A stretch of DNA of 64,000 nucleotides from Pseudomonas sp. SJZ074 (lineage in GTDB: Bacteria; Pseudomonadota; Gammaproteobacteria; Pseudomonadales; Pseudomonadaceae). Of the stretch, positions 1 through 9,574 are shown piece after piece; within the stretch, counting starts at the first letter, position 1, and each line of letters begins with the position of its first letter. A program made the translations under genes and the position numbers. The notes beneath the pieces are model-generated. The model was not told the origin of the DNA, did no database searches, and saw only the letters and a list, made by a program, of their open reading frames with translations. The DNA is taken from positions 124,001-188,000 of the forward strand of contig NZ_VIUE01000006.1 of the NCBI RefSeq assembly GCF_007828215.1, written 5' to 3'.

Positions 1-284
1 GCATGCGGGTCGAACCCCTCGGGGAATTTGCCCTTGAGTTTCCAGGCAAAGGCTATGATTTCGGCGATGGTGAGATACAACTCCTGCGGAATACTCTCCC
101 CCAGTTCCAGCCGGGCCAGGAGCTTCACCAGCTCGGCATTTTCATAGATCGGCACTTCACTGTCTCGGGCGATCCGCAGGATTTCCTCGGCCAGGGCTTC
201 GTCGCCCTTGGCGGTGAGGGTCGGGGCGTGGTGGCCGTCGTATTTGAGGGCGATGGCCTGGCGGGGTTCGGTGTGGGTTGTCAT
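1..284 (-). CDS. FlhB C-terminal-domain-like protein (3' end beyond window)
   Basis: The reading frame starts at ATG 284-282 and runs off the left edge, giving about 94 residues that begin MTTHTEPRQAIALKYDGHHA. It resembles the cytoplasmic C-terminal domain of the FlhB/YscU family of type III export switch proteins (ALKYDG near the start; AELVKLLARLELGESIPQELY further on), but it has no membrane part. The NPTH autocleavage motif of true FlhB is not visible in the part seen. The start overlaps the stop of the upstream FliK-like gene by ATGA, so the two are probably translated together. The family is usually annotated as an FlhB-related or EscU/YscU/HrcU-family protein; a role in export switching is inferred only. 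Confidence 0.8.
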   Translation of the reverse strand, partial: MTTHTEPRQAIALKYDGHHAPTLTAKGDEALAEEILRIARDSEVPIYENAELVKLLARLELGESIPQELYLTIAEIIAFAWKLKGKFPEGFDPH

Positions 285-1852
285 GCGGTTTCGTCCACCC
301 AACGTTGTTCGAGTCGGGTCTTGGGGCCTTTGGGCGGGATGCCGACATGGCAGTCCAGGTCTGTAACGTTCACGCCGCAGGTCACCAGGCGCTCGCGCAG
401 TGCCGCCAGGTTGCGTTCGATCAGGTTTGCCGTGTAGGGCCGTTCCGCCCACAACTGGCTGGACAGGCTGCCGCTGAGCAATTGCGCCTGGACCTGCAGC
501 GGTCCCAGCGGCTCCAGGTCGAATGCCAGCTCGACCCGCCAGAGTTGCTGCTTGGCCTCGCGTTCTTCCCGACGCTCGTTGGGTTGTTCCCGAGGCGGGG
601 TTTCCTCCCGTTGAAACTTGACCTGCAACGGCACGATGTCCTGCAGGTTGCGCATCGGGATTTCCAGTTGCCAGGTGCTCATCAAGCGACCGTCATCGGT
701 CAGGCCGGTTTGCTCCAGGCTTGACAGCTGGTGACTTTGCAAGCGCGATACGGCGGCGGCGGCGAGGCGCAACAGGTGTTCCAGGTCGCCTTCATCGTCC
801 TGGCCTTTCAGCAGGCGCGAGGGTAGGGGGAAACCGGTGGGCTGCGGCTTTGCGCTGACCTGGCCGAGGGTACCCAGGGCGTTGCGCACGAAGCTGGGCA
901 AGGCCTGGGCCAGGGTGTTGGCGGCGATGACTGCGCCGAGATTGGTGGAAGCGGGCAGGGTCGTGGTCAGTTGGGCGATCAACTTCAGCAGGTCACCCTT
1001 GAGGTCCGCGGCTACGCTCGGAGGTTGTCCGGCCAGCAGCTTGCTTTCCAGAAATACACCGCTGGCAGCCAAGGCCTGGGCCAAGCCTTTGGGCGTGCTC
1101 AATTGCTGTACATCCGGCAGGTTGGCCAGCAGGCGCGTTACCGCGGCACGCAGCTCGACGCCGGTCTCGTCCGTGGCGGGTAGCGCCTGCAGGGCACTGA
1201 TCAGGCTGTCCAACGATCCCTGGCGATTCACCTGGGTCACCAGTTGCTGGCTCACCGCCAATTGTTCCTGGCGGTTGCTCAGCGGAATGAATTTCAATGT
1301 CTGGGCATCCTGCACCTGGGCGCTCAACAGCGTGCCGATACGCAGCGGCCGGGGGCTGTCGATGTCCAGGGTGCTGCCGGCCTGGGCGGTGTTGAGCAGG
1401 CTCACCAGCGACCGATACACCGCCGGTTGCCCCGGCAATTGCGGCAACGCCTGGCTGGTAATCACCTTGCCTTGCAGCAGGGTGCCGACCGGCAGTTGCG
1501 CGGTGTCGATCCGGGTCAGGGTCGCAACGCTGGAAGCAACGGACTGTTGTACAGCGATCGCCAGGTTGCTGGCGGACGGCTGCGTCACCGCCAGGCTGGT
1601 GCCTTGTGGCAACGGCTGGGCGCTGGTGGCCTGCACCGTGGTCTGGCGACCACTTTCCAGGGTGACCTTGAGCAAGAGTTGGAAAGTCTGGTCTGCCTGC
1701 TTGAGCGACAGCACCTCGGCACTGGCCGTCTGGCCGGCAGCGATCAGGCCTTCGACCGGCGTCAGCAATTTGAGCAGCTCGCCACCAACCGCCGGCGTAC
1801 GCGTCGTTGCCGTGGGCTGGGGCAGCGGCTGGATGTTCATGTCGCCTGTCAT
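281..1852 (-). CDS. FliK-like flagellar hook-length control family protein
   Basis: A protein of 523 residues is predicted. The N-terminal two thirds is rich in Q, A, L, T and P (low-complexity spacer). The C-terminal part (about residues 385-500) looks like the FliK C-terminal domain: LMSTWQLEIPMRNLQDIVPL, then WRVELAFDLEPLGPLQVQ and LAALRERL. FliK measures hook or rod length and interacts with FlhB; here its downstream partner is an FlhB-C-like gene, which supports the call. It lies outside any flagellar cluster, next to ccm, so it is a paralogue rather than the main hook-length gene. Start ATG 1852 (MTGDMNIQ) was chosen; ATG 1840 (MNIQPLPQ) is an alternative with an AGG-like site just upstream. 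Longer in-frame extension towards 2626 overlaps ccmA and is rejected. Confidence 0.75.
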   Translation of the reverse strand: MTGDMNIQPLPQPTATTRTPAVGGELLKLLTPVEGLIAAGQTASAEVLSLKQADQTFQLLLKVTLESGRQTTVQATSAQPLPQGTSLAVTQPSASNLAIAVQQSVASSVATLTRIDTAQLPVGTLLQGKVITSQALPQLPGQPAVYRSLVSLLNTAQAGSTLDIDSPRPLRIGTLLSAQVQDAQTLKFIPLSNRQEQLAVSQQLVTQVNRQGSLDSLISALQALPATDETGVELRAAVTRLLANLPDVQQLSTPKGLAQALAASGVFLESKLLAGQPPSVAADLKGDLLKLIAQLTTTLPASTNLGAVIAANTLAQALPSFVRNALGTLGQVSAKPQPTGFPLPSRLLKGQDDEGDLEHLLRLAAAAVSRLQSHQLSSLEQTGLTDDGRLMSTWQLEIPMRNLQDIVPLQVKFQREETPPREQPNERREEREAKQQLWRVELAFDLEPLGPLQVQAQLLSGSLSSQLWAERPYTANLIERNLAALRERLVTCGVNVTDLDCHVGIPPKGPKTRLEQRWVDETA

Positions 1853-1904
1853 CTGCGGTCTTACCCTGGAACTAATTGAGAACGCCCCCTGGGGGCATGC
1901 CATG

Positions 1905-1910
1905 TATAAT
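1905..1910 (+). promoter_or_regulatory. candidate -10 box upstream of ccmA
   Basis: A perfect TATAAT lies in the 198-bp divergent gap between the FliK-like gene and ccmA, about 140 bp before the ccmA start. No convincing -35 box sits at 16-18 bp; a TTGAGA is 23 bp upstream. It is the best visible candidate for the ccm operon promoter. Confidence 0.4.
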
Positions 1911-2050
1911 GCCGCCCGTCTTTCAGGGAGCGGCGAAAACCTTGCAATTGTTTGACGCAGCTCTGTGGAACAGGCCGTCAATGCATCTATGCTGCATCTC
2001 TTTAACGGCCGCTGCACCGCCGACTTAAACCGTATAAGGCCCGCGATCCC

Positions 2051-2686
2051 TTGACCAGTCCTCTCTTGCAAACTGTCGGCCTCGCCTGTGAGCGAGACTT
2101 GCGGCTGCTTTTCGAACACCTCGAATTGAGACTCTCGCCTGGCGATATGGTGCAGGTCAGTGGCCCCAACGGCAGTGGCAAGACCAGCCTGCTGCGGCTT
2201 CTGGCCGGGTTGATGCAGCCGACCGCAGGCAACGTGCTGCTCAATGGTCGGCCCCTGCAGGACCAGCGCAGCGAGCTGGCCCGCAACCTGCTCTGGATCG
2301 GGCACGCCGCCGGGATCAAGGATTTGCTGACCCCCGAGGAAAACCTCAGCTGGCTCTGTGCGCTGCATCGACCCGCCGGCCGCGAGGCGATCTGGCAAGC
2401 GTTGGCCACGGTGGGGCTGCGCGGCTTCGAAGACGTGCCTTGCCATACCTTGTCCGCCGGCCAGCAGCGTCGCGTGGCACTGGCCCGGTTGTACCTGGAC
2501 AGCCCGCTGCTGTGGATTCTCGACGAACCGTTCACTGCCTTGGACAAGCAGGGCGTGGCACAACTCGAGGAGCATCTGGCCAGGCATTGCGAAGGCGGTG
2601 GCATGGTGCTGTTGACCACCCACCACACCCTGGCCCGGATGCCGTCCGGTTATCGCAATATTGATCTGGGGAACTGGGCCGTATGA
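2051..2686 (+). CDS. ccmA: Heme exporter ATP-binding protein CcmA
   Basis: CcmA is the ATPase of the CcmABCD complex, which releases holo-CcmE after heme loading during cytochrome c maturation at the inner membrane. The 211-residue protein has an ABC ATPase layout: Walker [10 protein letters not shown] at residues 38-46, signature LSAGQQRR at 134-141 and Walker B LLWILDEP just after 150. The start is a TTG codon (MTSPLLQ); no earlier ATG in frame gives a better family fit, but the start is not certain. It is the first gene of a ccm operon and overlaps ccmB by 4 bp (ATGA). Confidence 0.95.
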   Translation: MTSPLLQTVGLACERDLRLLFEHLELRLSPGDMVQVSGPNGSGKTSLLRLLAGLMQPTAGNVLLNGRPLQDQRSELARNLLWIGHAAGIKDLLTPEENLSWLCALHRPAGREAIWQALATVGLRGFEDVPCHTLSAGQQRRVALARLYLDSPLLWILDEPFTALDKQGVAQLEEHLARHCEGGGMVLLTTHHTLARMPSGYRNIDLGNWAV

Positions 2687-3351
2687 GCGTGTTTGGCCTG
2701 TTGCTCGCCCGCGAGGCGCGCCTGCTGTTCCGTCGTCCGGCCGAACTGGCCAACCCGCTGGTGTTCTTCGCGATCGTCATCGCGTTGTTCCCCTTGGCGG
2801 TCGGACCGGAGACTCAATTGTTGCAAACCTTGTCGCCGGGGCTGGTCTGGGTGGCGGCGCTTTTGTCGGTCCTGCTCTCGCTGGACGGGCTTTTCCGCAG
2901 TGATTTCGAAGACGGTTCCCTGGAACAGTGGGTCCTTTCGTCGCACCCCCTGGCCCTTCTGGTTTTGGCCAAGGTACTGGCACACTGGGTTTTTTCCGGA
3001 CTGGCGCTGGTATTGCTCTCGCCGCTGCTGGCGATGATGCTGGGGTTGCCTGCTGCGTGCATGCCGGTTCTGCTGGTCTCGTTGCTGCTGGGTACACCGG
3101 TGCTGAGCCTGCTCGGTGCGGTGGGGGCGGCGTTGACGGTGGGCTTGAAGCGCGGCGGCCTGTTGCTGGCGTTGCTGATCCTGCCGCTGTATATCCCGGT
3201 GTTGATCCTCGGCAGTGGCGCCTTGCAAGCTGCCTTGCAAGGCATGCCGGCGACCGGTTATCTGCTCTGGCTTGGGAGCCTGACCGCCCTGGCGATAACC
3301 CTGACACCCTTTGCAATAGCTGCTGGCCTGAAGATCAGCGTCGGCGAATAA
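2683..3351 (+). CDS. ccmB: Heme exporter membrane protein CcmB
   Basis: A 222-residue integral membrane protein with about six hydrophobic segments (for example residues 24-42, 46-65, 97-120, 125-150, 158-180 and 195-215). The opening [20 protein letters not shown] and the [19 protein letters not shown] region are typical of CcmB. It is the permease partner of CcmA in the complex that handles heme-loaded CcmE. It starts inside the end of ccmA (ATGA overlap) and is followed by a 93-bp gap before ccmC, the largest gap in the operon. Confidence 0.95.
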   Translation: MSVFGLLLAREARLLFRRPAELANPLVFFAIVIALFPLAVGPETQLLQTLSPGLVWVAALLSVLLSLDGLFRSDFEDGSLEQWVLSSHPLALLVLAKVLAHWVFSGLALVLLSPLLAMMLGLPAACMPVLLVSLLLGTPVLSLLGAVGAALTVGLKRGGLLLALLILPLYIPVLILGSGALQAALQGMPATGYLLWLGSLTALAITLTPFAIAAGLKISVGE

Positions 3352-3444
3352 TAATGAGGCCTGGTCAAAAAACGACCACTTCCTGTGAAGTTAAGGCAGA
3401 CCCGCGGCGTGTGACAGCGCGCCGCAACCGTGATGGAAACAGCA

Positions 3445-4200
3445 ATGAACTGGACCTGGTTTCATAAGCTCGGCTCACCCAAATGGTTCTACGGCATCAG
3501 CGGCAAATTATTGCCCTGGCTGAGCATTGCCGCACTGCTGCTGATTGGCATCGGCGTGGTCTGGGGCCTGGCGTTCGCGCCGCCGGATTATCAGCAGGGC
3601 AACAGCTTCCGGATCATCTACATCCATGTGCCGACAGCGATGCTCGCCCAGTCGATCTACGTCATGCTGGCGGTATGCGGCATGGTCGGCCTGGTCTGGA
3701 AGATGAAGCTGGCCGACGTGGCCCTGCAGTGCGCCGCGCCCATCGGCGCCTGGATGACCGCCGTGGCGTTGGTCACCGGAGCCATCTGGGGCAAGCCGAC
3801 CTGGGGCTCGTGGTGGGTCTGGGATGCCCGACTGACGTCGATGCTGATCCTGCTGTTCCTGTACTTCGGTCTTATTGCGCTGGGCAACGCCATCAGCAAT
3901 CGTGAGAGTGCCGCCAAGGCCTGCTCGGTGCTGGCGATTGTCGGGGTGATCAACATCCCGATCATCAAGTACTCGGTGGAGTGGTGGAACACCCTGCACC
4001 AGGGCGCCACGTTCAAGCTGACCGAGAAACCGGCGATGCCCATGGAAATGTGGCTGCCGCTGTTGCTCACCGCGTTGGGTTTCTACTGTTTCTTCGGCGC
4101 GGTGCTGTTGCTGCGCATGCGCCTGGAAGTGCTCAAGCGCGAAGCCCGGGCGAGTTGGGTGAAGGCCGAAGTACAGAACAGCCTGGAGGCCGCTCGATGA
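3445..4200 (+). CDS. ccmC: Heme lyase-type transporter CcmC
   Basis: CcmC delivers heme to CcmE at the periplasmic face. The 251-residue protein has about six membrane segments and the tryptophan-rich heme-handling motif [18 protein letters not shown] near residues 115-132. Conserved histidines flank it (IYIHVP around residue 61 and NTLHQGAT later). ATG 3445 ([10 protein letters not shown]) was chosen because GGAAAC lies about 7 bp upstream and homologues begin this way; GTG 3430 and ATG 3433 are in frame but have no ribosome binding site. The stop overlaps the ccmD start. Confidence 0.95.
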   Translation: MNWTWFHKLGSPKWFYGISGKLLPWLSIAALLLIGIGVVWGLAFAPPDYQQGNSFRIIYIHVPTAMLAQSIYVMLAVCGMVGLVWKMKLADVALQCAAPIGAWMTAVALVTGAIWGKPTWGSWWVWDARLTSMLILLFLYFGLIALGNAISNRESAAKACSVLAIVGVINIPIIKYSVEWWNTLHQGATFKLTEKPAMPMEMWLPLLLTALGFYCFFGAVLLLRMRLEVLKREARASWVKAEVQNSLEAAR

Positions 4201-4373
4201 GTTTCGCTTCATTCGGCGATTTCCTCGCCATGGGCCATCATGGCCTGTATGTCTGGTCGGCCTATGGCATCTGCCTGGCGGTGCTGGCCCTCAATGTGGC
4301 GGTGCCGATCCTGGCCCGCAAGCGGTATCTGCAACAAGAGGCGCGTCGTCTGCGCCGGGAGAATGGTCAGTGA
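4197..4373 (+). CDS. ccmD: Heme exporter small protein CcmD
   Basis: A 58-residue protein beginning [20 protein letters not shown], with one membrane segment (about residues 17-40) and a basic tail ([16 protein letters not shown]). This is the usual CcmD plan; CcmD helps release holo-CcmE from the CcmABC complex. It overlaps ccmC by 4 bp (ATGA) and ccmE by 4 bp (GTGA), so all three are probably translationally coupled. Confidence 0.93.
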   Translation: MSFASFGDFLAMGHHGLYVWSAYGICLAVLALNVAVPILARKRYLQQEARRLRRENGQ

Positions 4374-4825
4374 ATCCGCTGCGTAAAAAACGTCTCGTCA
4401 TCATCCTGGCGATCCTGGTGGGGGTCGGTGCCGCGGTCGGCCTGGCCCTGAGTGCTCTGCAGGAGAACCTCAACCTGTTCTACACCCCGACCCAGATCGC
4501 CAACGGCGAAGCGCCCCTAGCCAAGCGTATTCGCGCCGGCGGCATGGTGGAGAAGGGCTCGCTGGTCCGTTCCGGGGATTCGCTGGACGTGAAGTTCAAC
4601 GTCACCGACTTCAACAAGACCGTGACCATCACCTATCGCGGCATCCTCCCGGACCTGTTCCGTGAAGGACAGGGCATCGTCGCCCTGGGCAAGCTCAACG
4701 CCGACGGCGTGGTGGTGGCCGACGAAGTGCTGGCCAAGCACGACGAAAAATACATGCCGCCGGAGGTGACCAAGGCTCTTAAAGACAGTGGTCAGTCGGC
4801 ACCCGCTCCCGTGAAGGAGGGCTGA
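4370..4825 (+). CDS. ccmE: Periplasmic heme chaperone CcmE
   Basis: CcmE binds heme covalently through a histidine and passes it to the CcmF/H lyase. The 151-residue protein has an N-terminal signal anchor (basic RKKR, then hydrophobic residues about 8-30), a beta-rich domain, and the conserved heme-attachment region [13 protein letters not shown], with His at about residue 124 followed by the usual Tyr four residues on. The start is GTG overlapping the ccmD stop. The C-terminal tail is short, as is common in Pseudomonas. Confidence 0.96.
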   Translation: MNPLRKKRLVIILAILVGVGAAVGLALSALQENLNLFYTPTQIANGEAPLAKRIRAGGMVEKGSLVRSGDSLDVKFNVTDFNKTVTITYRGILPDLFREGQGIVALGKLNADGVVVADEVLAKHDEKYMPPEVTKALKDSGQSAPAPVKEG

Positions 4826-4828
4826 TTG

Positions 4829-6817
4829 ATGAGCACTGGCATTTTTATTCCCGAGTTGGGCCACCTGGCGATGATCCTGGCCCTGTGCCTGGCCCTGGTG
4901 CAGGCCGTGGTGCCGCTGCTCGGTGCCTGGCGCGGCGACCGCCTGTGGATGAGCCTGGCCCAGCCGGCGGCGTGGGGTCAGTTCGCCTTCATGGTGTTCG
5001 CCTTCGGTTGCCTGACCTACGCCTTCATGACCGACGATTTTTCCGTGGCCTACGTCGCGAGTAACTCCAACAGCGCCTTGCCCTGGTATTACAAGTTCAG
5101 TGCGGTGTGGGGCGCCCATGAAGGTTCGCTGCTGCTCTGGGCCTTGATTCTCGCCGGCTGGACTTTCGCCGTCTCGGTGTTCTCCCGGCAGTTACCCCAG
5201 GTGATGCTCGCCCGGGTGCTGGCGGTCATGGGCATGATCAGCACTGGCTTCCTGCTGTTTCTGATCGTCACGTCCAACCCGTTCGCGCGGATCCTGCCGC
5301 AGATGCCGATGGACGGCCGCGACCTCAATCCGTTGCTACAGGATATCGGCCTGATCGTTCACCCGCCGATGCTCTACATGGGCTACGTCGGCTTTTCCGT
5401 GGCGTTTGCCTTTGCCATCGCCGCGTTACTGGGTGGTCGCCTCGATGCCGCGTGGGCACGCTGGTCGCGCCCATGGACCATCGTCGCCTGGGCCTTCCTC
5501 GGCATCGGCATCACCCTCGGTTCTTGGTGGGCCTACTACGAGCTGGGCTGGGGCGGCTGGTGGTTCTGGGACCCGGTGGAAAACGCCTCGTTCATGCCTT
5601 GGCTGGTGGGCACGGCACTGATTCACTCCCTGGCGGTCACGGAAAAGCGTGGCGTGTTCAAGAGCTGGACCGTGCTGCTGGCGATCGCCGCGTTTTCCCT
5701 GAGCCTGTTGGGGACCTTCCTGGTGCGTTCCGGCGTGCTGACGTCGGTGCATGCTTTCGCCTCGGACCCCGAGCGCGGCGTGTTCATCCTGATGTTCCTG
5801 CTGTTCGTGGTCGGCGGTTCGCTGACGTTGTTCGCTTTGCGGGCACCCGTGGTCAAGAGCCAGGTCGGCTTCAACCTCTGGTCTCGAGAGACGCTGCTGT
5901 TGGGCAACAACCTGGTGCTGGTGGTGGCCGCATCGATGATCCTGCTGGGAACGTTGTATCCGCTGGTGCTCGATGCGCTCTCCGGCGCCAAGCTGTCGGT
6001 CGGGCCGCCGTACTTCAATGCGCTGTTCATTCCGCTGATGGCAATCCTGATGGTGGTGATGGCGGTCGGTGTGCTGGTGCGCTGGAAAGACACTCCGGTC
6101 AAGTGGCTGCTGGGTATGCTGACGCCGGTGCTGCTGGGCACTGCCGGCCTGGCCGTGGTGGCCGGAATCGCTTATGGCGATTTCAACTGGGCCGTGCTGG
6201 CGACCTTCGTGCTGGCCGCCTGGGTATTGCTCGCCGGTGTACGGGACATCTTCGACAAGACCCGCCATAAAGGCCTGGTCAAGGGCTTGGCAACCCTGAC
6301 CCGCAGCTACTGGGGCATGCAGGTTGCTCACCTGGGCATCGCCGTCTGCGCCCTGGGTGTGGTGTTGTCCACTCAGAACAGCGCCGAACGCGACCTGCGC
6401 CTGGCACCGGGGGAGGTCATGGAACTGGCCGGTTACCAATTCATGTTCGAAGGCGCCAAACATTTCGAAGGTCCGAACTTCACGTCCGATAAAGGCACGG
6501 TGCGGGTTATCCGTGACGGCCAGGAAGTGGCGGTACTGCATCCCGAGAAACGCCTGTACACCGTGCAGAACTCGGTGATGACCGAGGCCGGCATCGACGC
6601 CGGTTTCACCCGCGACCTCTATGTGGCCCTGGGTGAGTCCCTGGGCGACGGCGCCTGGGCGGTGCGGGTGCACGTCAAGCCGTTCGTGCGTTGGATCTGG
6701 TTCGGCGGTCTGCTCACCGGACTGGGTGGGGCATTGGCGGCGCTGGATCGGCGTTATCGGGTCAAGGTGAAAACCCGGGTGCGCGAAGCCCTGGGCGTGA
6801 AGGGAGCCACTGCATGA
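4829..6817 (+). CDS. ccmF: Cytochrome c heme lyase subunit CcmF
   Basis: CcmF is the large membrane subunit of the lyase that attaches heme to apocytochrome c. The 662-residue protein is highly hydrophobic with many membrane segments and has the WWD-type motif WGGWWFWDPVENASFMPWL starting near residue 241. Other family features seen are IVHPPMLYMGYVG and GTFLVRSGVLTSVHAFASDP. ATG 4829 was chosen because AAGGAGG ends 8 bp upstream; the TTG just before it is not needed. Its stop overlaps ccmG (ATGA). Confidence 0.97.
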   Translation: MSTGIFIPELGHLAMILALCLALVQAVVPLLGAWRGDRLWMSLAQPAAWGQFAFMVFAFGCLTYAFMTDDFSVAYVASNSNSALPWYYKFSAVWGAHEGSLLLWALILAGWTFAVSVFSRQLPQVMLARVLAVMGMISTGFLLFLIVTSNPFARILPQMPMDGRDLNPLLQDIGLIVHPPMLYMGYVGFSVAFAFAIAALLGGRLDAAWARWSRPWTIVAWAFLGIGITLGSWWAYYELGWGGWWFWDPVENASFMPWLVGTALIHSLAVTEKRGVFKSWTVLLAIAAFSLSLLGTFLVRSGVLTSVHAFASDPERGVFILMFLLFVVGGSLTLFALRAPVVKSQVGFNLWSRETLLLGNNLVLVVAASMILLGTLYPLVLDALSGAKLSVGPPYFNALFIPLMAILMVVMAVGVLVRWKDTPVKWLLGMLTPVLLGTAGLAVVAGIAYGDFNWAVLATFVLAAWVLLAGVRDIFDKTRHKGLVKGLATLTRSYWGMQVAHLGIAVCALGVVLSTQNSAERDLRLAPGEVMELAGYQFMFEGAKHFEGPNFTSDKGTVRVIRDGQEVAVLHPEKRLYTVQNSVMTEAGIDAGFTRDLYVALGESLGDGAWAVRVHVKPFVRWIWFGGLLTGLGGALAALDRRYRVKVKTRVREALGVKGATA

Positions 6818-7350
6818 AACGTTGGTTGATGGTATTGCCGCTGGCGCTGTTCATAGTGGTGGCAATCTTTCTGTATCGGGGGCTTTTCCTGGACCCGTCC
6901 GCATTGCCTTCGGCGATGATCGGCAAACCGTTTCCGGAATTCACCCTGCCTTCGGTGCAGGGCGACAAGACCCTGACCCGCGCTGATCTGCTGGGTAAGC
7001 CGGCACTGGTCAACGTGTGGGGCACCTGGTGCATTTCCTGCCGGGTCGAGCACCCGGTGCTGAACAAGCTGGCCGAGAAAGGCGTGGTGATCTACGGCAT
7101 CAATTACAAGGATGTCAACGTCGATGCCTTGAAGTGGCTCGCCGAGTTCCACAACCCATATCAACTGGACATTCGTGATGAAGAGGGCTCCCTGGGCCTG
7201 AACCTTGGGGTCTATGGGGCTCCGGAAACCTTCTTCATCGACGCCAAGGGCATCATCCGTGACAAGTTCGTCGGGGTAATCGACGAGCAGGTCTGGCGGG
7301 AGAAACTGGCTGGCAAATACCAGGCACTGGTGGACGAGGCCAAGCCATGA
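6814..7350 (+). CDS. ccmG: Thiol:disulfide interchange protein CcmG/DsbE
   Basis: CcmG is a membrane-anchored periplasmic thioredoxin that reduces the heme-binding cysteines of apocytochrome c. The 178-residue protein has an N-terminal anchor (MKRWLMVLPLALFIVVAIF) and a thioredoxin fold with the active site GTWCISC (Cys73 and Cys76). The GVYGAPETFFID region carries the cis-proline expected opposite the active site. It overlaps ccmF upstream and ccmH downstream by 4 bp each. Confidence 0.96.
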   Translation: MKRWLMVLPLALFIVVAIFLYRGLFLDPSALPSAMIGKPFPEFTLPSVQGDKTLTRADLLGKPALVNVWGTWCISCRVEHPVLNKLAEKGVVIYGINYKDVNVDALKWLAEFHNPYQLDIRDEEGSLGLNLGVYGAPETFFIDAKGIIRDKFVGVIDEQVWREKLAGKYQALVDEAKP

Positions 7351-7820
7351 AGCGTTGGTTAGCCGCCGTCATCCTGGGGTTGAGTCTCGCTGGTGTTGCC
7401 CATGCCGCCATCGACACCTACGAATTCGCCAACGAAGGCGAGCGCGAGCGGTTTCGCGAGCTGACCAAGGAGCTGCGCTGCCCCAAGTGCCAGAACCAGG
7501 ACATCGCCGACTCCAATGCCCCGATTGCCGCTGACCTGCGCAAGGAAATCTTCCGCATGCTTGGCGAGGGCAAGGACAACCAGCAGATCATCGACTTCAT
7601 GGTGGATCGCTACGGTGAGTTCGTGCGTTACAACCCGGCCCTGACCTCCAAGACCGCACTGCTCTGGTTTGGCCCCGCCGGGTTGTTGCTCGGCGGCTTC
7701 GTCGTCATCGCGCTGCTCGTGCGCCGCCGCCGGGTGCAGCGCACCGCCGCCCCGGACACGCTTTCCGTCGAAGAGCGCCAGCGCCTCGACCAACTGTTGG
7801 ATAACACCAAGCATGATTGA
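7347..7820 (+). CDS. ccmH: Cytochrome c maturation protein CcmH (CycL-like)
   Basis: A 157-residue protein with a cleavable-looking signal peptide ([20 protein letters not shown]), the family motif LRCPKCQNQ with Cys45 and Cys48, a three-helix domain, and one membrane segment near residues 104-125. CcmH takes part in thiol reduction of apocytochrome c together with CcmG and CcmI. This is the short CcmH type; the TPR part is a separate gene (ccmI) that overlaps its end by 8 bp. Confidence 0.95.
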   Translation: MKRWLAAVILGLSLAGVAHAAIDTYEFANEGERERFRELTKELRCPKCQNQDIADSNAPIAADLRKEIFRMLGEGKDNQQIIDFMVDRYGEFVRYNPALTSKTALLWFGPAGLLLGGFVVIALLVRRRRVQRTAAPDTLSVEERQRLDQLLDNTKHD

Positions 7821-9015
7821 TTTCTGGCTCGCCGCAGGTCTGCTTCTCCTGATTGCCCTGAGTTTTCTGTTGATCCCCGTGCTGCGGGTTCGTCGTGCCC
7901 AGCGGGAAGAGGACCGCACCGCGCTCAACGTGGCGCTGTACCAGGAGCGTGTCGCCGAGTTGCAGGCCGAGCAGGCGGAGGGCGTGCTCAACGCCGCGCA
8001 ACTGGACACGGGCCGTGCCGAAGCCGCCCGGGAACTGCTCGCCGATACCGAGGGTGCCGAGGCGCCGCGCGAATCCCGCATGGGCAAGCCGCTGCCGTTG
8101 CTCGCCGCTGTGCTGGTGCCGGTGCTGGGTCTGGGCCTGTACCTGCATTTCGGCGCGAGCGACAAAGTCGAACTGACCCGCGAATTCGCCCAGGCGCCGC
8201 AATCGATGGAAGAAATGACCCAGCGCCTGGAAAGGGCGGTGGCGGCACAACCGAATTCCGCCGAGGGCTTGTATTTCCTCGGGCGTACCTACATGGCCCA
8301 GGATCGGCCGGCGGATGCGGCGAAGATCTTCGAGCGCACCGTGGCGTTGGCGGGGCGGCAGCCCGAGCTGCTGGGGCAGTGGGCCCAGGCGCAGTATTTT
8401 ACCGACGGCAAGAAATGGTCGGACAAGGTCCAGGCCTTGACCGACGAGGCCCTGAAACTCGATCCCAAGGAAGTCACCAGCCTGGGCCTGTTGGGCATCG
8501 CCGCGTTTGAAGGCGAGCGCTATCAGGACGCAATCGACTTCTGGGGGCGCCTGCTGGCGCAACTGCCGGAGGGCGACAAATCCCGCGAGGCGCTGCAAGG
8601 CGGCATTGCCCGCGCCACCGAGAAGCTGCAAGCCAGTGGCGGCAAGGTGGCTCAGGTTCCGACGGTCAAGGCCGGCGCACTGCTCAAGGTACGTGTCGAC
8701 CTGGCGCCGGCCCTCAAGGCCAAGGTGCAGCCTGGCGACAGCGTATTCATCTTTGCCCGTGCCGTTTCCGGTCCGCCGGCGCCGCTGGCGGCCAAGCGCC
8801 TGACCGTCGCCGACCTGCCCGTCAGCGTCGAGCTGGGGGACGCGGATGCGATGATGCCGCAACTGAAACTGTCGAACTTCCCTGAAGTCCAACTGGTGGC
8901 GCGTATCTCCCGGGCCGGGCAACCGACTTCCGGTGAATGGATCGGCCGCAGCCAACCCCTGGCCAGCAGTACCACGACGCCGCAACAACTGACCATCGAC
9001 AGCCCGGACCAATGA
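7813..9015 (+). CDS. ccmI: Cytochrome c maturation chaperone CcmI (CycH)
   Basis: CcmI binds the C-terminus of apocytochrome c and hands it to the lyase. The 400-residue protein has two N-terminal membrane segments (residues about 3-24 and 95-113) with a charged cytoplasmic loop between them, then TPR-like repeats (for example [27 protein letters not shown], split over residues 150-180) and a C-terminal beta-rich domain. ATG 7813 starts within ccmH. It closes the nine-gene ccm operon. Confidence 0.93.
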   Translation: MIDFWLAAGLLLLIALSFLLIPVLRVRRAQREEDRTALNVALYQERVAELQAEQAEGVLNAAQLDTGRAEAARELLADTEGAEAPRESRMGKPLPLLAAVLVPVLGLGLYLHFGASDKVELTREFAQAPQSMEEMTQRLERAVAAQPNSAEGLYFLGRTYMAQDRPADAAKIFERTVALAGRQPELLGQWAQAQYFTDGKKWSDKVQALTDEALKLDPKEVTSLGLLGIAAFEGERYQDAIDFWGRLLAQLPEGDKSREALQGGIARATEKLQASGGKVAQVPTVKAGALLKVRVDLAPALKAKVQPGDSVFIFARAVSGPPAPLAAKRLTVADLPVSVELGDADAMMPQLKLSNFPEVQLVARISRAGQPTSGEWIGRSQPLASSTTTPQQLTIDSPDQ

Positions 9016-9029
9016 CAGGAATTTACTCC

Positions 9030-9437
9030 ATGACCGCCATCGCTCGTATCACTCTGTTGACGCTCGTCCTGGGCCTGAGCGCTTGTGCGGTCCATCGTCC
9101 GCCGGAGCCCACGACGCCGCTGCCACCGATTCCGCCTTCGACGCCGACCACCAAACCGGTGCCGTCCACCGCCCCGGGCAAACCGGCCACCCCGAACAAG
9201 CCGGCCAAGCCGCTGCCGCGCACTTCCGCCAGTTTCGCCCCACCGCCTGGGGGCAACAGCCACTGGGACGCTAAGCTTGGGGTCTATGTGCTGGATAACC
9301 AGCCCAACACCTTCTACCGCCAACGCACCTACTATCGCTGGAACAACGGCTGGAGCCGCTCTGTCAGCCCGAACGGGCCGTGGGAAGACACCACCATCGA
9401 AGGCGTGCCGGGTGGACTGGGGCGCCAGTTCCACTGA
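9030..9437 (+). CDS. Small proline-rich lipoprotein, unknown function
   Basis: A 135-residue protein with a lipoprotein signal ending in the lipobox LSAC (lipidated Cys19). A Pro/Thr/Lys-rich linker (about residues 22-70) is followed by a short C-terminal domain rich in Tyr, Trp and Arg (YRQRTYYRWNNGWSRS). It begins 14 bp after ccmI with AGGA about 10 bp upstream, so it is probably co-transcribed with ccm. I do not recognise a functional family; an envelope location is inferred from the signal alone. Confidence 0.8.
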   Translation: MTAIARITLLTLVLGLSACAVHRPPEPTTPLPPIPPSTPTTKPVPSTAPGKPATPNKPAKPLPRTSASFAPPPGGNSHWDAKLGVYVLDNQPNTFYRQRTYYRWNNGWSRSVSPNGPWEDTTIEGVPGGLGRQFH

Positions 9438-9449
9438 CGAGCGATGCTG

Positions 9450-9487
9450 ATCCTGTGGCCAGGGAGCAAGTTCCCTCGCCACAGGAT
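9450..9487. repeat. Imperfect inverted repeat / possible terminator
   Basis: Arms of 16-17 bases starting ATCCTGTGGC pair with one mismatch around a short CAAG-type loop. It lies just after the lipoprotein gene and before speE. It belongs to the GTGGCGAGGGAGCAAGCTCCC repeat type common in fluorescent pseudomonads and could help end ccm operon transcripts. Confidence 0.7.
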
Positions 9488-9535
9488 CTTTGTCTGGCCA
9501 GGCGTTCAAGGTTCGACCTGTCATCCCCATCGTCG

Positions 9536-9541
9536 TAGAAT
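9536..9541 (+). promoter_or_regulatory. candidate -10 box for speE
   Basis: TAGAAT lies 34 bp upstream of the speE start codon. The -35 region is weak (TTCGAC, 18-bp spacing). Position and match to the -10 consensus are the only support. Confidence 0.3.
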
Positions 9542-9574
9542 GCGCGCCTTTGTGAGCTATCGGAGCACCTGACC

